The notes beneath the pieces were generated by a model. The model was given only the letters and a program-made list of their open reading frames with translations, did no database searches and was not told the DNA's origin. Of a stretch of DNA of 64,000 bases, positions 1 through 13,306 are shown one piece after another. Made by a program: the position numbers and the translations under genes. Within the stretch, counting starts at the first letter, position 1. The number at the start of each line of letters is the position of its first letter. The DNA comes from Rhabdophis nuchalis (Eukaryota; Chordata; Lepidosauria; Squamata; Natricidae): the NCBI GenBank assembly GCA_039707465.1, contig CM077651.1:24975019-25039018 (forward strand), in the 5' to 3' direction.

Positions 1-529
1 TGGACCAAGAGGCCTAAAATCGCAGGTTCTTTTGAAGGTAGGCAAACCATTATGTAGAAATAATTCCTATTTGTGTCATACCTGGCACACTCATGATGTT
101 ACCTAGCTTAATAATGAAACATCTGCAAGAAAGCCACCAAACTCAGAGAGCACCAGGGATCCCACAGTTCAACACTGAACTATAAATATGTCCTAATCAG
201 CAATTCCTACTTGTTTCAATATAATGTGCAGACTGCATTCTCTGTCAATAAAGGATAGATCTCTAAGATCTATTGATCTCAGTAACAGTTAGTACAGTGA
301 CCAATTAGTACAGTGCTGTATACCTTCGGCTTAGTTTTTAGGTCTGGCCCATATTTTTTCCAAACCTGGGGAGGAGAAACTATTAAAAAAACCTCAATTG
401 TGTTCATCACAATACAATATATTTACCTCATTGCTGATAAGCAGATAGTATCTTAAGAGAAACCAAAATACAAAAAAAAAGTGAAATAAACACTTTATTT
501 TACAACTTCAGTCTGTGCCTAGACCCTCG

Positions 530-1200
530 ACTGAAAAGAAGTTACAGCCATCCTAATATTTTCTTACAATGACTCTGCAAAACAGAAGCCTCCTTGTGAG
601 TTATCACAAAATAAAATGTCATCTCTGGCCCCCATTCTCATGCACTACTAAACTTCCCTGATAATCAATTTGCATATCTACCAGTTTAGTATAATGGCCT
701 ACGGAAAATGTTTTTGACATTTCTGGTAATATTGTTTCACACTTCATTATATTATTAACTAGAAAATAAAAAAAGAGTACTTAAGTACTCCTTAAGCTGC
801 CTGAACAGTGGAGAGGAAAACCACAAATCAAGACACATTCAAACAGGGGAACAAAACCCCTGGTGTATAAGAATCACGAGGCCTTTGAATAGCTGCAATA
901 ATGACCTTTGTCCTGATGGACAGCCAAAACATATAAGCTGAATCCTACCACCTCGTCACTTATTCAGTCTGGGGACCTGATACAAACTCATCTCCCTTCA
1001 GAAAAAACTTTTTGACATCAGTCTCGGAAAGGGAAGGATTTACGCTAAACCCCCTTTCAACGCCACAAACGTGTTTTTGCAATTAAAGCTGCCCAATTAT
1101 CATTGACAAGGCCAAATCACTCTGAGCTGTTCAGGAGCCCTGCTTCTCGGTGCCTCCAGCAAAACCCTTGCAGGCATAGGTGTTGGGTGAGTGGGTGGGG
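530..1200. promoter_or_regulatory. candidate conserved non-coding element
   Basis: About 670 bp of complex, non-repetitive sequence with balanced composition, no ORF and no recognisable transposon. It contains AT-rich homeodomain-like cores, for example the stretch around 1080-1110 with CAATTAAAG and CAATTATCATTG. In mammals PCCA adjoins ZIC2 and ZIC5, whose enhancers can lie in neighbouring introns. Conservation cannot be judged from a single sequence, so this is only a nomination. Confidence 0.25.
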
Positions 1201-2395
1201 GGCAGAAATAGGGGAGAGAAATCGCTCTCATTATTTAACAACTTATTTGGATTCCACTGTATTGCTTTTAGAATAATTGATTGTCTGAGAAGAATGCTTT
1301 CTCAGTTTTTAATTTCCTGGCTCAATGCCCATCCTCTTACAGTTCTGTTTCTTCATGCAGACAAAATATTCAACAAAAGCAGTTCGGCAAAAAGATGCAC
1401 TTTTTAGCATCTTATTATTTGAATCTCACTCTAATACTACTACAACAAAATAGGCTTAATAGAAAATACCCACTGTGTCTTTAAAACACTTCCCGATACC
1501 CACCCACAAATATATTTGTTCTCTACCTCATTTCTTCCAACTGTTTGCCATAGAGGAAAAGGCTGGCTTTGCACCTTCATTGGGCAGGGGGAAAAGTAAG
1601 CAATAGATATCTTTCTAATATCTGCTCAATTCTTCTGCATATTAGCGCGATAACAAATGTTAAGGCGAAATTGATATAGTCACTTCTTACAAACACTTTC
1701 TCAGAGCTTAAAAGGGAGCGCGTAAAGATTAAGAGACAAAATATTTAATATATTTTTGAGAGCAAAGCTCAAGTACAACTTGTTCAGCTGAAGAGGTTAT
1801 TTCAGAAGCACGTGTTGGGGTGTGTATGGAAATCTAGCTAAAGCAACACTTTAAAATGAATTACTTGTCTTTTTTATAACTAAATGTCACTGTAAAATAT
1901 TTCAAACTGTGTGCAAATGCAAGCATACCTCCCCCTTTTTTGCGGGGCCATAATAAAAGGTGAAGAGTTTGCAGGTTATGTTTTGGTAAAACTATGCTAA
2001 GCCTAACTTACATACAAGTATGTGTAATAACAACGTTCACAACATTTACGCATTTTCTTAAGAACTATAGAAAAAAATTCTATAAGTAGTTGTTTTTTAA
2101 ATTCGGCTTAAGAGTTTTTTCCTTCAAAATATAATAACAACACAACACCTGTCAGTAGGGCAGCATGCAAATGTTTTGATCTTCTCTGCATTCTTTGTCT
2201 TGCTAGCTTTTGATAAGGGGTGAGATGCTATCTCAGGGACATCATCCAGCTGCTTTTTCTTTTGTATAATTTAATAAAATAAAACCAATGTGAATTAATG
2301 AAAATAACATCCAGCTGATTTATTCAGTTGCCAAGCTGGGGAACTCTTCTAAGTATAGAATACAGGTATTTCATATATCTATAGGTCCAGAGTGG

Positions 2396-2436
2396 TGCAT
2401 GTGTGTGCGTGTGCGTATGTGCATGTATGTGTGTTT
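2396..2436. repeat. imperfect GT microsatellite
   Basis: An alternating GT tract with GC and AT interruptions (TGTGTGTGCGTGTGCGTATG). It generates the spurious Cys/Val and His/Thr ORFs on the two strands. Confidence 0.85.
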
Positions 2437-2647
2437 TTAAAAAAACCAAAAAACCCAAGGGGATCAGCAACTTGTGTGTAGAATGTTTCACTAGTTCTAA
2501 TGAATATATAAAATGCAAATTATCAGTACTTCCCCTCATTTTTACAGGACTTAGAGGTTCATTTTTTTATTGCCACTGGTATATAACATCCCAACTATCT
2601 TACTTTAATGTTGGTCTTGCACAAGATTTTTCTGCTATCATGTCTAT

Positions 2648-2745
2648 AACACTGCTATCATGTCTCCCCTAGTCCTTCTTTCTATTAAACTGGGTATGTC
2701 TAGTTTAATAAAAAGAAGGACTAGGGGAGACATGATAGCAGTGTT
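2648..2745. repeat. near-perfect inverted repeat at the 5' end of a CR1 copy
   Basis: A 43-bp arm (2648-2690) and its reverse complement (2703-2745) match at 42 of 43 positions around a 12-bp loop. The right arm is the first part of the CR1 fragment that continues to 3072. The left arm is therefore an inverted copy of CR1 sequence. A short direct duplication (CTGCTATCATGTCT) lies immediately left. The geometry suggests template switching or snap-back synthesis during insertion, not ordinary 5' truncation. Confidence 0.9.
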
Positions 2746-3072
2746 CCAAATCTCAGGGATTGCCACAAAGAAGAGGGAGTCAAGCTATTCTCCAAGGCAC
2801 TTGAGGATAGAACAAGAAGCAATGGATGGAAACTAATCAAGGAGAGAAGCAACCTAGAACTGAGGAGAAATTTCCTGACAGTTACAACAATTAATCAGTG
2901 GAACAGCTTGCCTCAAGAAGTTGTGAATGCCCCAACACTGCAAGTCTTTAAGAAGATGTTGGATAGCCATTTGTCTGAAATGGTATAAGGTTTTCTGCCT
3001 GAGCAGGGGGTTGGACTAGAAGACCTCCAAGGTCCCTTCCAACTCTGCTACTGTATTATTGTATTGTATTCT
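2703..3072 (+). mobile_element. CR1/L3-type LINE, 5'-truncated 3' end
   Basis: Sense-strand match to the 3' end of squamate CR1/L3 LINEs: GGAGACATGATAGCAGTGTT, then the region encoding the RT C-terminus (GGAGAAATTTCCTGACAGTT, GGAACAGCTTGCCTC), the diagnostic tract GGGTTGGACTAGAAGACCTC, CCCTTCCAACTCTGC and an ATTGT pentanucleotide tail. Non-coding remnant. Similar 3' ends occur at 52225-52482 (plus strand) and, inverted, at 28470 and 47000. Confidence 0.9.
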
Positions 3073-3441
3073 AAGTTCTCTCTGAAAACACTTTTCTGCT
3101 GGAGATATGTAGACTATAGGACCAACGTACTACTTCAAGAAGGATTAAGAAATTTATAATCTATCATTACATGCAGTCCTTATTTCAGAGCAACCCATTC
3201 TGAAATTCAGCATAAATAGGAACAATTTTTCCCCTCTCCTCCCACTACACAATATTGGACAACTAAATTTATCAGGTTTGGCTGATTAAACTGTCCAACT
3301 TCTCTCCAAAAGACCCAAAAATAGTAAGCTTGCTTGCTCAACAGAGAAACTCCTACTGATTTTTAAGGGAAATTTTTTTTTAACACTTCAATGAAAAATA
3401 TTCTTAATTTAAATGGACATTAGGAAAAGAGAAGCTCTTAC

Positions 3442-3582
3442 CACGTCACCAGGTTTTATGGAAACTGCCACTACTGCTCCAGGCATTGGTGATCTTATGA
3501 TACTTGTGGTATCCTCACTAACTTTTTCTAGCATGTATTTTCTCAGTTCTGCAGCAAGTTCGCTCAACACACGCAATTTGTA
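3442..3582 (-). CDS. PCCA: PCCA internal exon (start of biotinyl/BCCP domain)
   Basis: This 47-codon exon encodes part of the alpha subunit of mitochondrial propionyl-CoA carboxylase, which makes (S)-methylmalonyl-CoA from propionyl-CoA during breakdown of odd-chain lipids, Val, Ile, Met and Thr. The minus strand reads [20 protein letters not shown], followed by a segment containing [18 protein letters not shown]. The first part closes the BT domain. The second is the hallmark first strand and turn of a biotinyl (BCCP) domain. The acceptor is a pyrimidine tract ending ccaag and the donor is GTG|gtaagagc; both ends are phase 0. It follows directly in frame on the exon at 47988-48041, giving GTV-YKL, as expected for vertebrate PCCA. 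The biotin-lysine motif (AMKM) belongs to the next exon, which I could not find in positions 1-3441. Family assignment is from remembered PCCA sequence, but the match is strong. Confidence 0.95.
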
Positions 3583-6064
3583 CTTGGAAAAAGGAGAAGA
3601 GATGAGAAAAAACTGTTACAAAAGCATATATCAAAGCAGTATTATTTCTTTAAAAGAGCATAGTATCTAAAATCTAGAGCAAGTATGTGTTAATATCTTG
3701 CTTGGACACCGGGAAAATGGAGAAAAAAAATGTTGCACTTTAAAAAGATATTGGTAGCAGACTAAAGTTGATGTCAATTAAAATACTGTTGGGTTATCCC
3801 TAAAATAGAAAATACAATTTGAATCTTTAATAAAGTAAACGAACATTTCAAAATGTATGTGTATTATAGATTTCATTATATGTAATCCAGTATTTGTCAT
3901 GATACACAGTTTAACAAAATAGACCAAAATTTTGTCTTTCTGCAAATATTCAAATGTTGTAAACATTTTATACTTTTATTTTGTACATTACAAACCTTAA
4001 CTAAAATGATTGTCTTATTTTAATACAAATTATATATTTCTCATTAACAGAGTTGGAACTTTCCCCCCCTATCTTTTGCCAGTCATGCTTCCAAAAAGTA
4101 TATATGTTAATGTAAGAAAATTGATAACTTGTCTAAGAGGTATAGCCCTATTAATGTACAAAAATCAAGATATTCCTCTATGAAACAAAAATATGAAACA
4201 AAAAGATAGTTTTAATTTTTTTCCTAACAAGTACAAAGGCCACATGTTGCAATCTCTAAGATCATAGAATTCTGAGAATACAAGTTCAATTTAAGTAGAC
4301 TATCAAAATAATCAGTACAAGCTATGCTAAATAAGTAAAGGTTTTTGAACTCTCATAAACTTTCTGTGCTTTGCAATAGATTTGCTTCTGTGCGTATTTT
4401 TATGTTAATGCAAACAAAATGACCAACAATGTTTCAAGAGGGAAAAACACATTCTTAGTTTTTACTATTTACTAATACATTTTACATAGTCATTGAAATT
4501 CCAATGATTTTATCTTCCCGTTAAATTCTTTTCCTTTAATCTTTTTATATGGCCATCTGCTTTTAAAACTTGTTCTGGACATTGCTTTTAGGCCTCCAGC
4601 AGATGGCAGCAGGAGTCCATGAGAAACTATATTTTTGGCCATCAGCAGACAAAAGAACAAATGAAGCTCTTTCACTAATGACTATTCTTGGTTTTTAAAA
4701 ATGTGGGTATTAGAATGGCAGATAATAATATAATATACACTGAGACCAACCAGCCACAATATCTAGGATTTCTGATTATTTTAACTCGGTTTTCACTAGT
4801 ATAGCCTTAAGCAATTGAATAGCTCCAGAATGCAAATCAAATTAAATAATATTTTAGCTTCAATAACCAATAGCCATCACTTTAGAATATCTCAAGGCAT
4901 TTGCAACATTAATCCATCTGTGGTAGGATCTCTGCCCATTGAAAAGTGATGTATAATCAGAGTTATGCCTAATATCACATATATTATATAATACACTAAA
5001 ATAAAAAAATTACCGCAATAATACACATTATTAATTAATTGAATCTCAGGACTCATTCTCAAACTGATATTTTAGAAATAATTTGGCATAACCTTATAAG
5101 CCTAACCCCATTTCACCTTGAAAAAGCAGAGTGGATGAGGTGCTAGTGTGGTCTAGCAAACCTGCCCTAGAAGCTGTCCTAAGATCTAGTACATCTACTG
5201 TAATGGAATGATGGACATGTTTAAGAGAAAGTGTTCATTATTTCCAGATTTCTCAGTTTAGACAGAGCTCCCCTACTTTGGGAAGAATTCTATTTAAATC
5301 CTCTGATTTATCCACAAAGTAATAATATAACTGGAGACAGGCTGGGGAGCTACTGTTCTTCAACCTAATAGTTTTTTCTTGGTTACCCAAAGAGCACTCA
5401 GTCCATCAAGACATACCAAACAGAAGATCAAAGTGAAAGCACATTTCATGTTTTTATATAATTCTCATTCATTTTTGTGAGGTTTCAATATCTCTCCCTA
5501 ATAAGGGTAGAGAGCATTACGTATATCAGCTTGAATTATTCAAAATAAAGATAGGATATAAAATGAATGAATGAATAAATATAGCACTTTTATTTTATTG
5601 TTCTGTTATGTGCTCTGTATATAGTCCATTTTAAAAAAAAAGTTACTCTGCAAAAAATAGGATGGATACACTTTTTTGGGGGGGGGGGATACTCTGCAAT
5701 TCCTTTATAACGAAAGCTAAGCTAAACAACATTTCTCTCTGTCTCTATTTCTGTCTCCCTCCCTCCCTCCCACATACATATACACATAAACTAACCAGGG
5801 CACCCATATACAGTAGAAATCAACACTTATGCAGAACATCACCAAATAAAATCTTCAACATAATATTTAGTGCATTTTGCTTCACTATATTCAACTAAAA
5901 ACTATTTTTCTTGCCTTGTATGTAACTGGGATTACTTTCACCCAGTGAGATAAATTATTATTGTAAAGACTATGTTTTAATTTACACTATCTGCACTTTA
6001 TATTATTCACTGATTTACAGAGAAATACACAACTAAAATACATAGACGTTACACATTTCTGACA

Positions 6065-6090
6065 GACAGACACACACACACACACACACA
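6065..6090. repeat. AC microsatellite
   Basis: Uninterrupted CA repeat of about 13 units. It explains the VCVCVCV ORF on the minus strand. Confidence 0.85.
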
Positions 6091-8339
6091 CTTCCCTCAA
6101 ACACTAGCTTCATTATTTTAAAATATCTTTCCCCACCACAAACACCATACATCCCACAAACACAAAATGGGTTGGTTATTATAAAAACAACGTATTTGGA
6201 CTTCCTATAATAAAGACTTCGGAACCTGTTGTGATACATGCAGGCATCTGAATAAGAACCACAAATTAATAAAATACATAGAATGGATTAAAAGAGATCA
6301 AACTGTTAATGCTGTTCTAAAAACTAAGATTTAGCTATTATTTTAAAAAAGCTATTTTTTAAAAAATTTAAATGACTTGAAACGTAAGGTTGTTAATTGC
6401 AATTTACAATTTCCTAGGAAGAAAAACATTTTCCAATTATAATACCCAAATAACTACCCCATAGAATCTCTTTTCAAACAAAACAAACATTAGTGCTCTA
6501 GAAATGCACATCTGCCACAAAGAAAATAGGAAGGGACTTTAATGGGATTTATAGCAAAAGTTATCAGAATTGCTATGTTCCACAATAGGCCAAATAAAAT
6601 ATTCTGCTTGTGCTGTGTGTTTTCAATCAACATGTACTAAGATCTGATTTAAAGGAAATGGTTCTTTCTGGAAATTATAATGCCAATAGTTTTCTTCCTT
6701 CCATTATAATCTGTCCAAGTTATATAGCAAGACAAAAAAAGAAGCTTCCAAAATAAATTATAATACCAATTATTTGCAAAGTATCCATCTATCAAAGGAT
6801 GAATTACTGTATAAAATTATACCTGAATGTAATTTATATCAAAATGTACAGTTTCAAAATCTAAAGGAAATGCCTTTTTTAGATGTAGATTGGAAATGAT
6901 GATTAAAAAATAACCACCTTAGAAAGAAACACAAATCCAGTTAGATCTCTAGGTCACCATCAGATATTATTTGGCTTCATATTACAAAATGTTTCCTTTG
7001 GATATATTTGTAGCTTTTAAAAAAAATATGTAGCACTTCAACAGTAACTTTTACATGTTTCTGAAAGTAACTCAAGTTCGTAACATTAAATGGAAAATAG
7101 TTTCAGTTCTCACAATCAGCCATCAACCAGTACCAGAGAATAAGTCTTAGACAGCACAGAATTGACACTGAAAGAGTCTCCCGACTGTTGTATAGCACAA
7201 GCTTGCTTGTCTCCTTTATGTCCCCTACCCATCCTTCTGCTTATTCCTATTTTAGTATCCCCCTCTCTTCTGGATATTTTCTCTGCAGGACTCTTTGCTT
7301 TGCTTGGAATGAGATGTGAGAGCCAGTAAGCGAAAAGGCTTTTAAAATGCAGTCCTTTGTTATTGATGAGTTATTCCCTTTCCTTTTGTATTTGTTTATT
7401 GTTCTTTGGCTTGTTTTTGGGGGGGAGTTGAAAAAGAGCTATTGTGATGTTTTTTTTTAAAGTTAGCTTCAACTGTGAACTTTGGGGGGGGGGGATCCTT
7501 TGGAAGCAGAGTTATGGACATGCACACTAACCAAAAAAAAAACACCCTTATGGACTCAGGATGTTTAAAGTGTTATAAAGTGGATCCTTTTCTTTTTTTA
7601 AAAAAAAAAGTGCTATTGAGTGAATATTTTGGCTTCATCGAATCTCAGTTAATGTCATGCGTCTTCCAAAAAGCATTCCTTCATCAAATAGTTTCTCAGC
7701 TTAAGGGAAAAAAACAGTCTGAACCAGCGGGGTCTATGGATTGCAGCAGCCCATATCAAGATGTTAACCTCTGGGCTGGTTCAAGGAGAAATGTAACTTG
7801 AGGAAATGTAAATGTGAAGAATGTGAGAAGGCCCTAAGAACTCAACAATACCTGGCTGTGTAGGGGGGGGGGGAGTGGACTGAAAGCTTTCAAACATCAC
7901 CAACTTCACTCAATGCAGCACAACTACTTCTTGAGTGTAAGTGGGATGAACCGAAAAGGGACCAAGCCTTACATGGAGAAAGAAGGATTTTAAACTTTAA
8001 AATAAAGCAAAGACTGAAGGAGGGAATGTTGCAGAGGAGCAGTTGAATTAGCTTATTGAAGTGGCCGAGGGATAGCATGAATTAGGAATTGCAAACAGAA
8101 AACGTAATTGCAAAGAAAAAATAATACTGACCACAAGCTGCCTCTAACCTCCTTAAGTGAGGCATCAGTCACACCTTGCTTCGTTCAATGTTCTTGTTGT
8201 AGGCGCTAGCTTTGCCAGTTACACTCAAATGTGCTCCCTTAGGCAAGAACTTCCCAAGAAGGACTAGGCCTTACAAAGCAGATTCCTTTTGCTTTAAGTT
8301 AAGGTTGACCAATCAGAGTCAAAAGCACACAGAAATAGA

Positions 8340-8900
8340 CTGTGTGTGCAGTTACAACACAGACAAGGTAAAATGAACAGATAACAACTCAGCTGTTTGA
8401 ATAGCAGCGCTCTGTACATCTGCAGTCAGTGGAGCAGTCTGTTAGCATAATGCTTTGACAACTCCATCAGTGTAGTCTCAAGGTTCCTGTCAATCAGGAC
8501 GCATCATTTAATACAACAGCACTCAAAGGATTTTCCCTCCTATAAGCCAAATGACAGCATATCTACAGCTCTATTTACACCAGCACTTACTTCTGTTTAC
8601 AAGGCTCTTGTAATTAGAAAGTATGCAACAGGCAGCAATATTATTCAGATCTCCATTTTGCCAGCCTGCCATGCAAAGTGTGATCTTACCTCACAGAGTC
8701 ATGCTAAATGACAAAAGCGCTATTTTTCTTCAGTCTCTGTGCTCAGACAGCACTTCATTTGCAGCTATCTATAATTAGATTAATGGTGTAGTGCAGCACA
8801 AAGAAGGCCCACTTCACATCAGCTAGCATATGAATTAGGACAAACACTTATTTCAATTCCAGGCAGAGAAAGCAGTGACTAGGGTATTTAGCATACCCTT
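8340..8900. promoter_or_regulatory. candidate conserved non-coding element
   Basis: A 560-bp stretch of high-complexity sequence without repeats, ORFs or transposon ends. It has E-box-like CAGCTG (near 8391) and several TAATTAG/ATTAATGG-type homeodomain cores near 8610 and 8775. It stands out from the A/T-run-rich flanks. The functional reading is inference; a cross-species alignment would decide. Confidence 0.25.
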
Positions 8901-10237
8901 TATGGTGGAATGAGATGTTAATTGTGTACCATTTACCTCTAAACTGCTTGCTTGTTGTATAAATCACTGGACTAATTGATGCAGAAATAGAAACGTAGCC
9001 ACAGGCAAGAAAGCAGGGGAATGAGAGCTGAAGATGGTGGATAAAGGATTATCCAGTAAAAACCATATGGAGATGAGGTTCCTTTGAAACCTGCTCATGA
9101 GCTGAAGACTTCTTGAAAAACTACAAATAAGTGACATACTGAAGTGTTGAGAAAGAGTTTACCTCATGGTTTAAGGAACAGTGTATTGAGGGGAGAGAGA
9201 GAAAGTAAGGAACTTCAGCAGAAAACTAAATTGTGTTTTCAAGTGAATTCCAGTAAGATGACATGTTAGTTTGTTGTAGGAAAGCCAAATCCAGTAACCA
9301 TTGGTTTATTATGATTCTAATTCTTTATGGACTAGAAGCTATTTTAACAGATGCATGAAAAGGGCTCTAATCCACAAATGGAGTTTGGTTATTAGAAAAT
9401 TAGAAGTAAAAGAAATAAATACACTTGAGTACACTTAAGAGTTTTCATTTAAGATATCAAAAGAATCGTCAGTCTTGTTCAGTAAGTAAACTTTTTTTTT
9501 GGGGGGGGGAGACAAACAACTAGGAAATTATGCAAAAGAAAAGTTAGAGAATTAACATATATAAATAAGGTAATTCTCAGAAAGTAACAATTGTAAAGAT
9601 TTTCAAAACACAAATCCCAATGTTGATAGGCACAAAACAACTTTTTGAGAGTTTTCCCTTTATAAGTAGTCAGTGTGGTGCAAAGGGGAAGATTTTGCAA
9701 CAATCATTCATTTATTTTTTTAAAAAGAAAGTTAATTTTGTAACCCCGGTAAACATTTGAAATAAAATTGCAGATTTTATTCTAATTTAATTCACATTTC
9801 AGGCAAAACCAATGTAGATTAATTTCAAATTCATTTTTTAAAGTATGCAGAATATGTGGACTGTACAAAAAGTTATTTTAAACCATTTATTTGTGACTAT
9901 CAAAGTCTTGGATCTAACTGGAAGTATGTGACATAAGCATTATCAAAACCGGGGGGGGGGGGGGGAAACATGAGATGAAAGGAATGTATCCATATTATAA
10001 ATCTGAAAACAAAAATTAATACCTCTTTAACTTTATGGTTAGCTTAAGCTTTTCCCTAGCAGAGCTATTAGCATTTTGATTCACAATTTGTTCCAATGAT
10101 CTTCGTGACTGAATTATAAAAGTTAGTATCTGAAAATGATTAAAAACATGTAGCATTAGCTATACAAGCCAGACACATTCTAGATAAAGAGAGGTATTGT
10201 AAATGGTACAATTAATGAATTGATTCATTAAAGCAGT

Positions 10238-10241
10238 CGTG

Positions 10242-10314
<73 letters not shown>

Positions 10315-10374
10315 AGGGAGGGAGGGAGGGAGGGAGGGAGGGAGGGAGGGAGGGAGGGAGAGAGAGAGAGAGAG
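10238..10374. repeat. compound microsatellite (GT)n(GA)n(GGGA)n(GA)n
   Basis: Three abutting purine-rich motifs: about 18 GT units, about 17 GA units, then about 13 GGGA units and a terminal GA run. The long purine strand may form triplex or unusual DNA structures. The Ser/Leu/Pro ORFs on the minus strand here are artefacts. Confidence 0.95.
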
Positions 10375-10829
10375 GATTTCAGTAGAATATTGTCTGGACA
10401 TGGTCTGACTGAAGAATTGAAAACCACTGCAAAACAATTCCTACTTAATTAATCTTTCCAGACCCCTCAGAAGGATATTACAGTATCATAGAATTAGAGC
10501 TAACACAGAGGAATAAGAAGGAATGAACTAAGTATTTTTAGGCAAATTTGTATTACAAGCCCTGAAAAAGAGAGGGGCATGTGAAATTCAAAATAATCCT
10601 CCTTTCAATTTTGTTTAGTTATAGATGGAACAGAAATAATCTGGACACACATTTTATGAAGGAAGTACCCCACAATCTGGAAAAACAATATTTAGCTATT
10701 CTCTATGTGTACTATAGAGACCAAGAACCGTTTTTTTAAAGAATAGGATTGAATGGAATAACCTCCAAATGGGTGCTAATCCATACTCAGATAGAATCAC
10801 CCAGGATTCCCATTCTTTCCAAAATATTG

Positions 10830-11277
10830 CAATGGGTGAACGAGATCGCCTCCTGCCCCATACATCCCTTCGTCCGCTCCGCTCCCACAGAGAGGGTCTT
10901 CTTCGGGTGCCGTTGGCGGGGCAATGCCGGTTGGCAACACTCAGGGGAAGGGCCTTCTCTGTGGCGGGCCCGGCCCTCTGGAACGACCTACCCCCCGACC
11001 TTCGTACTATCTCGGACCTCCGCCTCTTCCGCCAACGTCTTAAGACGTATTTATTCCAACAAGCCGGCCTAGGATAGCCCCCCGTTTCTGACTTTTTAAA
11101 GAAAATTTATAATTTGGTAAGGGTTTTAATATTGGTTTTAGCACGGCTTTATTAATTTAATACATTTTAACTGATATTTATTGTATTTTGTGTTTTTAAA
11201 TGATGCCTGTGCGCCGCCCTGGGTCCTAACAAGGAGAAGGGCGGGGTATACATTTAATAAATAATAAATAATAATAA
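10830..11277 (+). mobile_element. L2-type LINE, 3' end fragment
   Basis: The last roughly 80 codons of an L2-type RT protein (GERDRLLPHTSLRPLRSHRE ... LFRQRLKTYLFQQAGLG) plus the 3' UTR with the signature GCGCCGCCCTGGGTCC and an AAT/AAAT tail at 11255-11277. It is severely 5'-truncated and is close to the young copy at 17899-20884. The overlapping 107- and 102-aa ORFs are this fragment and its shadow frame. Confidence 0.9.
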
Positions 11278-12524
11278 TTTTTCTGGAAGCAGGAAATTAA
11301 ATCCTGGCATGATAGAATGGTTAGCTATGGTGTTTCATTTAGGCTGTGTTGGATATCAGTATTAAAGGCTGTTTCTTTCAATTCAGACCAGTCTGTCTGA
11401 GGGCCAAGTGAAGTCAGTTGGTGAACTGATAGTTTTCAGGGTTTTAAACCTGTGAAAATATCTACCATCCGTGATTTCCAAGTTGTCCTGTATTGAGACC
11501 ATTGTGCTACCTCCAAAAACCATCCAATATTTCAAGCAGCAAAACTATATGTGAATCTCCATGGAAAGAAGGTGAGATTCCAGTCTCAGGAAGAAATGGG
11601 ACATGCGGTAGGGTACTTGTGACCAAGTTTGCCAACAGTTTAGATCTCTAAAAAGCTTAAGCCATGATAGCACCATATCTACATACAAGTTCATAGATGC
11701 CAGATTAACCTGGCTCTGAAAATTTTCACTGAAGCTTGGATATGATTCTTGCCCTGATAGTTAGCACAATGCAAAATGCTAGTGGTAATGTTAACTTGCT
11801 GTTGTTTTCAGGTCACCAAAGCTTAAAGAGATATACCAAAATGAAGGCTTTAATTTGCTCAGCGCTAAAGCCATTAATACTCCAACAGTGATAGGGAGAA
11901 AATCCCTTTAATGAAAGTGATTACTTTAGATATGTTGTACAATCCCTAACACCTTGCAAAAGTGGCAGGAGCATGGAGACTCCATCTCAGGTGCCCTGAT
12001 ATTAAGGTGAGGATTGCTGCATCACATTTTGGAGAAGTCTCTTCAGAAGTAAGGCATCAGATAACAACACAAGCATCTAATGCTTCCAATGACTGAATGT
12101 GAAGTTCAGTTGCAAATAGAAAGTTTCAAGGATAAAACAGATTGTGCCTAACAGAGCCCACACGCGGCTTGGCCGAAGCCTCCACGTGAGAGTGGTTGAA
12201 ACTATTCAGCAGCCGCTGAATAGCACCGCTCACCTCTCCAAGGATGAGAAAGATCAAATGCTCCTAGGTGTTGAATTGGAGACTCCAGGTATGAACTAAT
12301 CCTGTAAATTTGACCAGAACTGAGGGAGGAGGGGGGAAAAAGACATCTCTTTGGGCTAGACTGAGTTAAGAAACTGACTCCAGTCAAGCCAAAGAGGCGT
12401 GTCCAAACAATTCAAACAATTCAGTCTCTGGGCAGATGTACAGAAGTTATACCCATGCATGGAGTCTCCAAGCAGGGCACAGGAGTATCTGTGTATGCCT
12501 AATCTTGATGAATGAGTAGTATTA

Positions 12525-13306
12525 CATCCATGATGGCGGCGCGCTTAGGCGCAGCGGCTTTGAGCTCCTGGTGTCACAGCAGACTTTTCCATCAAAAACT
12601 CGCTCTGAACCTACTGTGAATTATAGAGAAACAAACATATCAACTGATTGTGACACATCAGTTAAAGAAAAAAAGGATTACTCTGATTTTTTAGGACAAG
12701 TAAGAAAACAAGTTTCAGGCAGAGAAATCCTCAAGAAGAAGCCTAGATCTGGGTAGTGGAGAATTTTTAAAACCCATGTTGTATCGCAAACAAAGCCTTG
12801 ATGAAACAATGATCGCAGATTCTTCACGAAGTTTATGTTCTGTAACGGTGGCACCATCATTATCTCTTGGGAATATACAAGGGGCAACTGCAAGAATTGA
12901 AATGAAGAAGCAGAGAGCATCACCCCTACCAGTAATTCCCATCCTTTTCTGTTGGGAAAGCTGAGAGAGAAGAAAAAATGCCAAGTGCGATTCCTCAAAG
13001 TTCATTGCAACAAGAAATAAAAAAAAGAAAAAGAGACGTGCTCCTCTTCCACCAACTCCTAAAATGCCAAACAGATTTGAAGATTTGAAGAAATGGATAA
13101 TAAAAGACAAAGTACAATTGATCCTTTTCAACTGTCATTTGTCGGCCATTTTGTTTCAACTGTCATTTGTCGACCTTTTTGTTTGCCTGGAGAGATTCCT
13201 GTTGTGACTGTCACTGCTGTCTGTATCCCACCTGGTGCAGGTGTTGGCACGGCGCTCAAATCAATTCCATTGTAATTCTATTAATATTATTACAATGACA
13301 ATAAAG

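Larger units (their letters stand above)
1..3441 (-). other. PCCA: PCCA intron, part (downstream of BCCP-start exon)
   Basis: Inferred intron sequence 3' of the 141-bp exon on the minus strand. I looked for the exon with the biotin-attachment motif and the C-terminal end of PCCA and did not find it, so this intron probably continues beyond the window. Contents are a CR1/L3 LINE fragment with a hairpin at its 5' end (2648-3072), a GT-rich microsatellite near 2396-2436, and otherwise unique-looking AT-rich sequence. Confidence 0.8.

Noticed and set aside
32..3441. Biotin-attachment exon of PCCA (AMKM motif)
   Set aside because: Searched for on the minus strand and not seen; the exon probably lies outside the window.
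7475..7801. 108-aa ORF starting MNFGGGGSFG
   Set aside because: Begins in a G run, has no family resemblance or splice sites, and is within the PCCA intron.
12571..13131. Possible host coding exons in the 60-138 aa ORFs
   Set aside because: No splice sites or recognised domain; the ORFs lie in both orientations inside the retroelement-like block.
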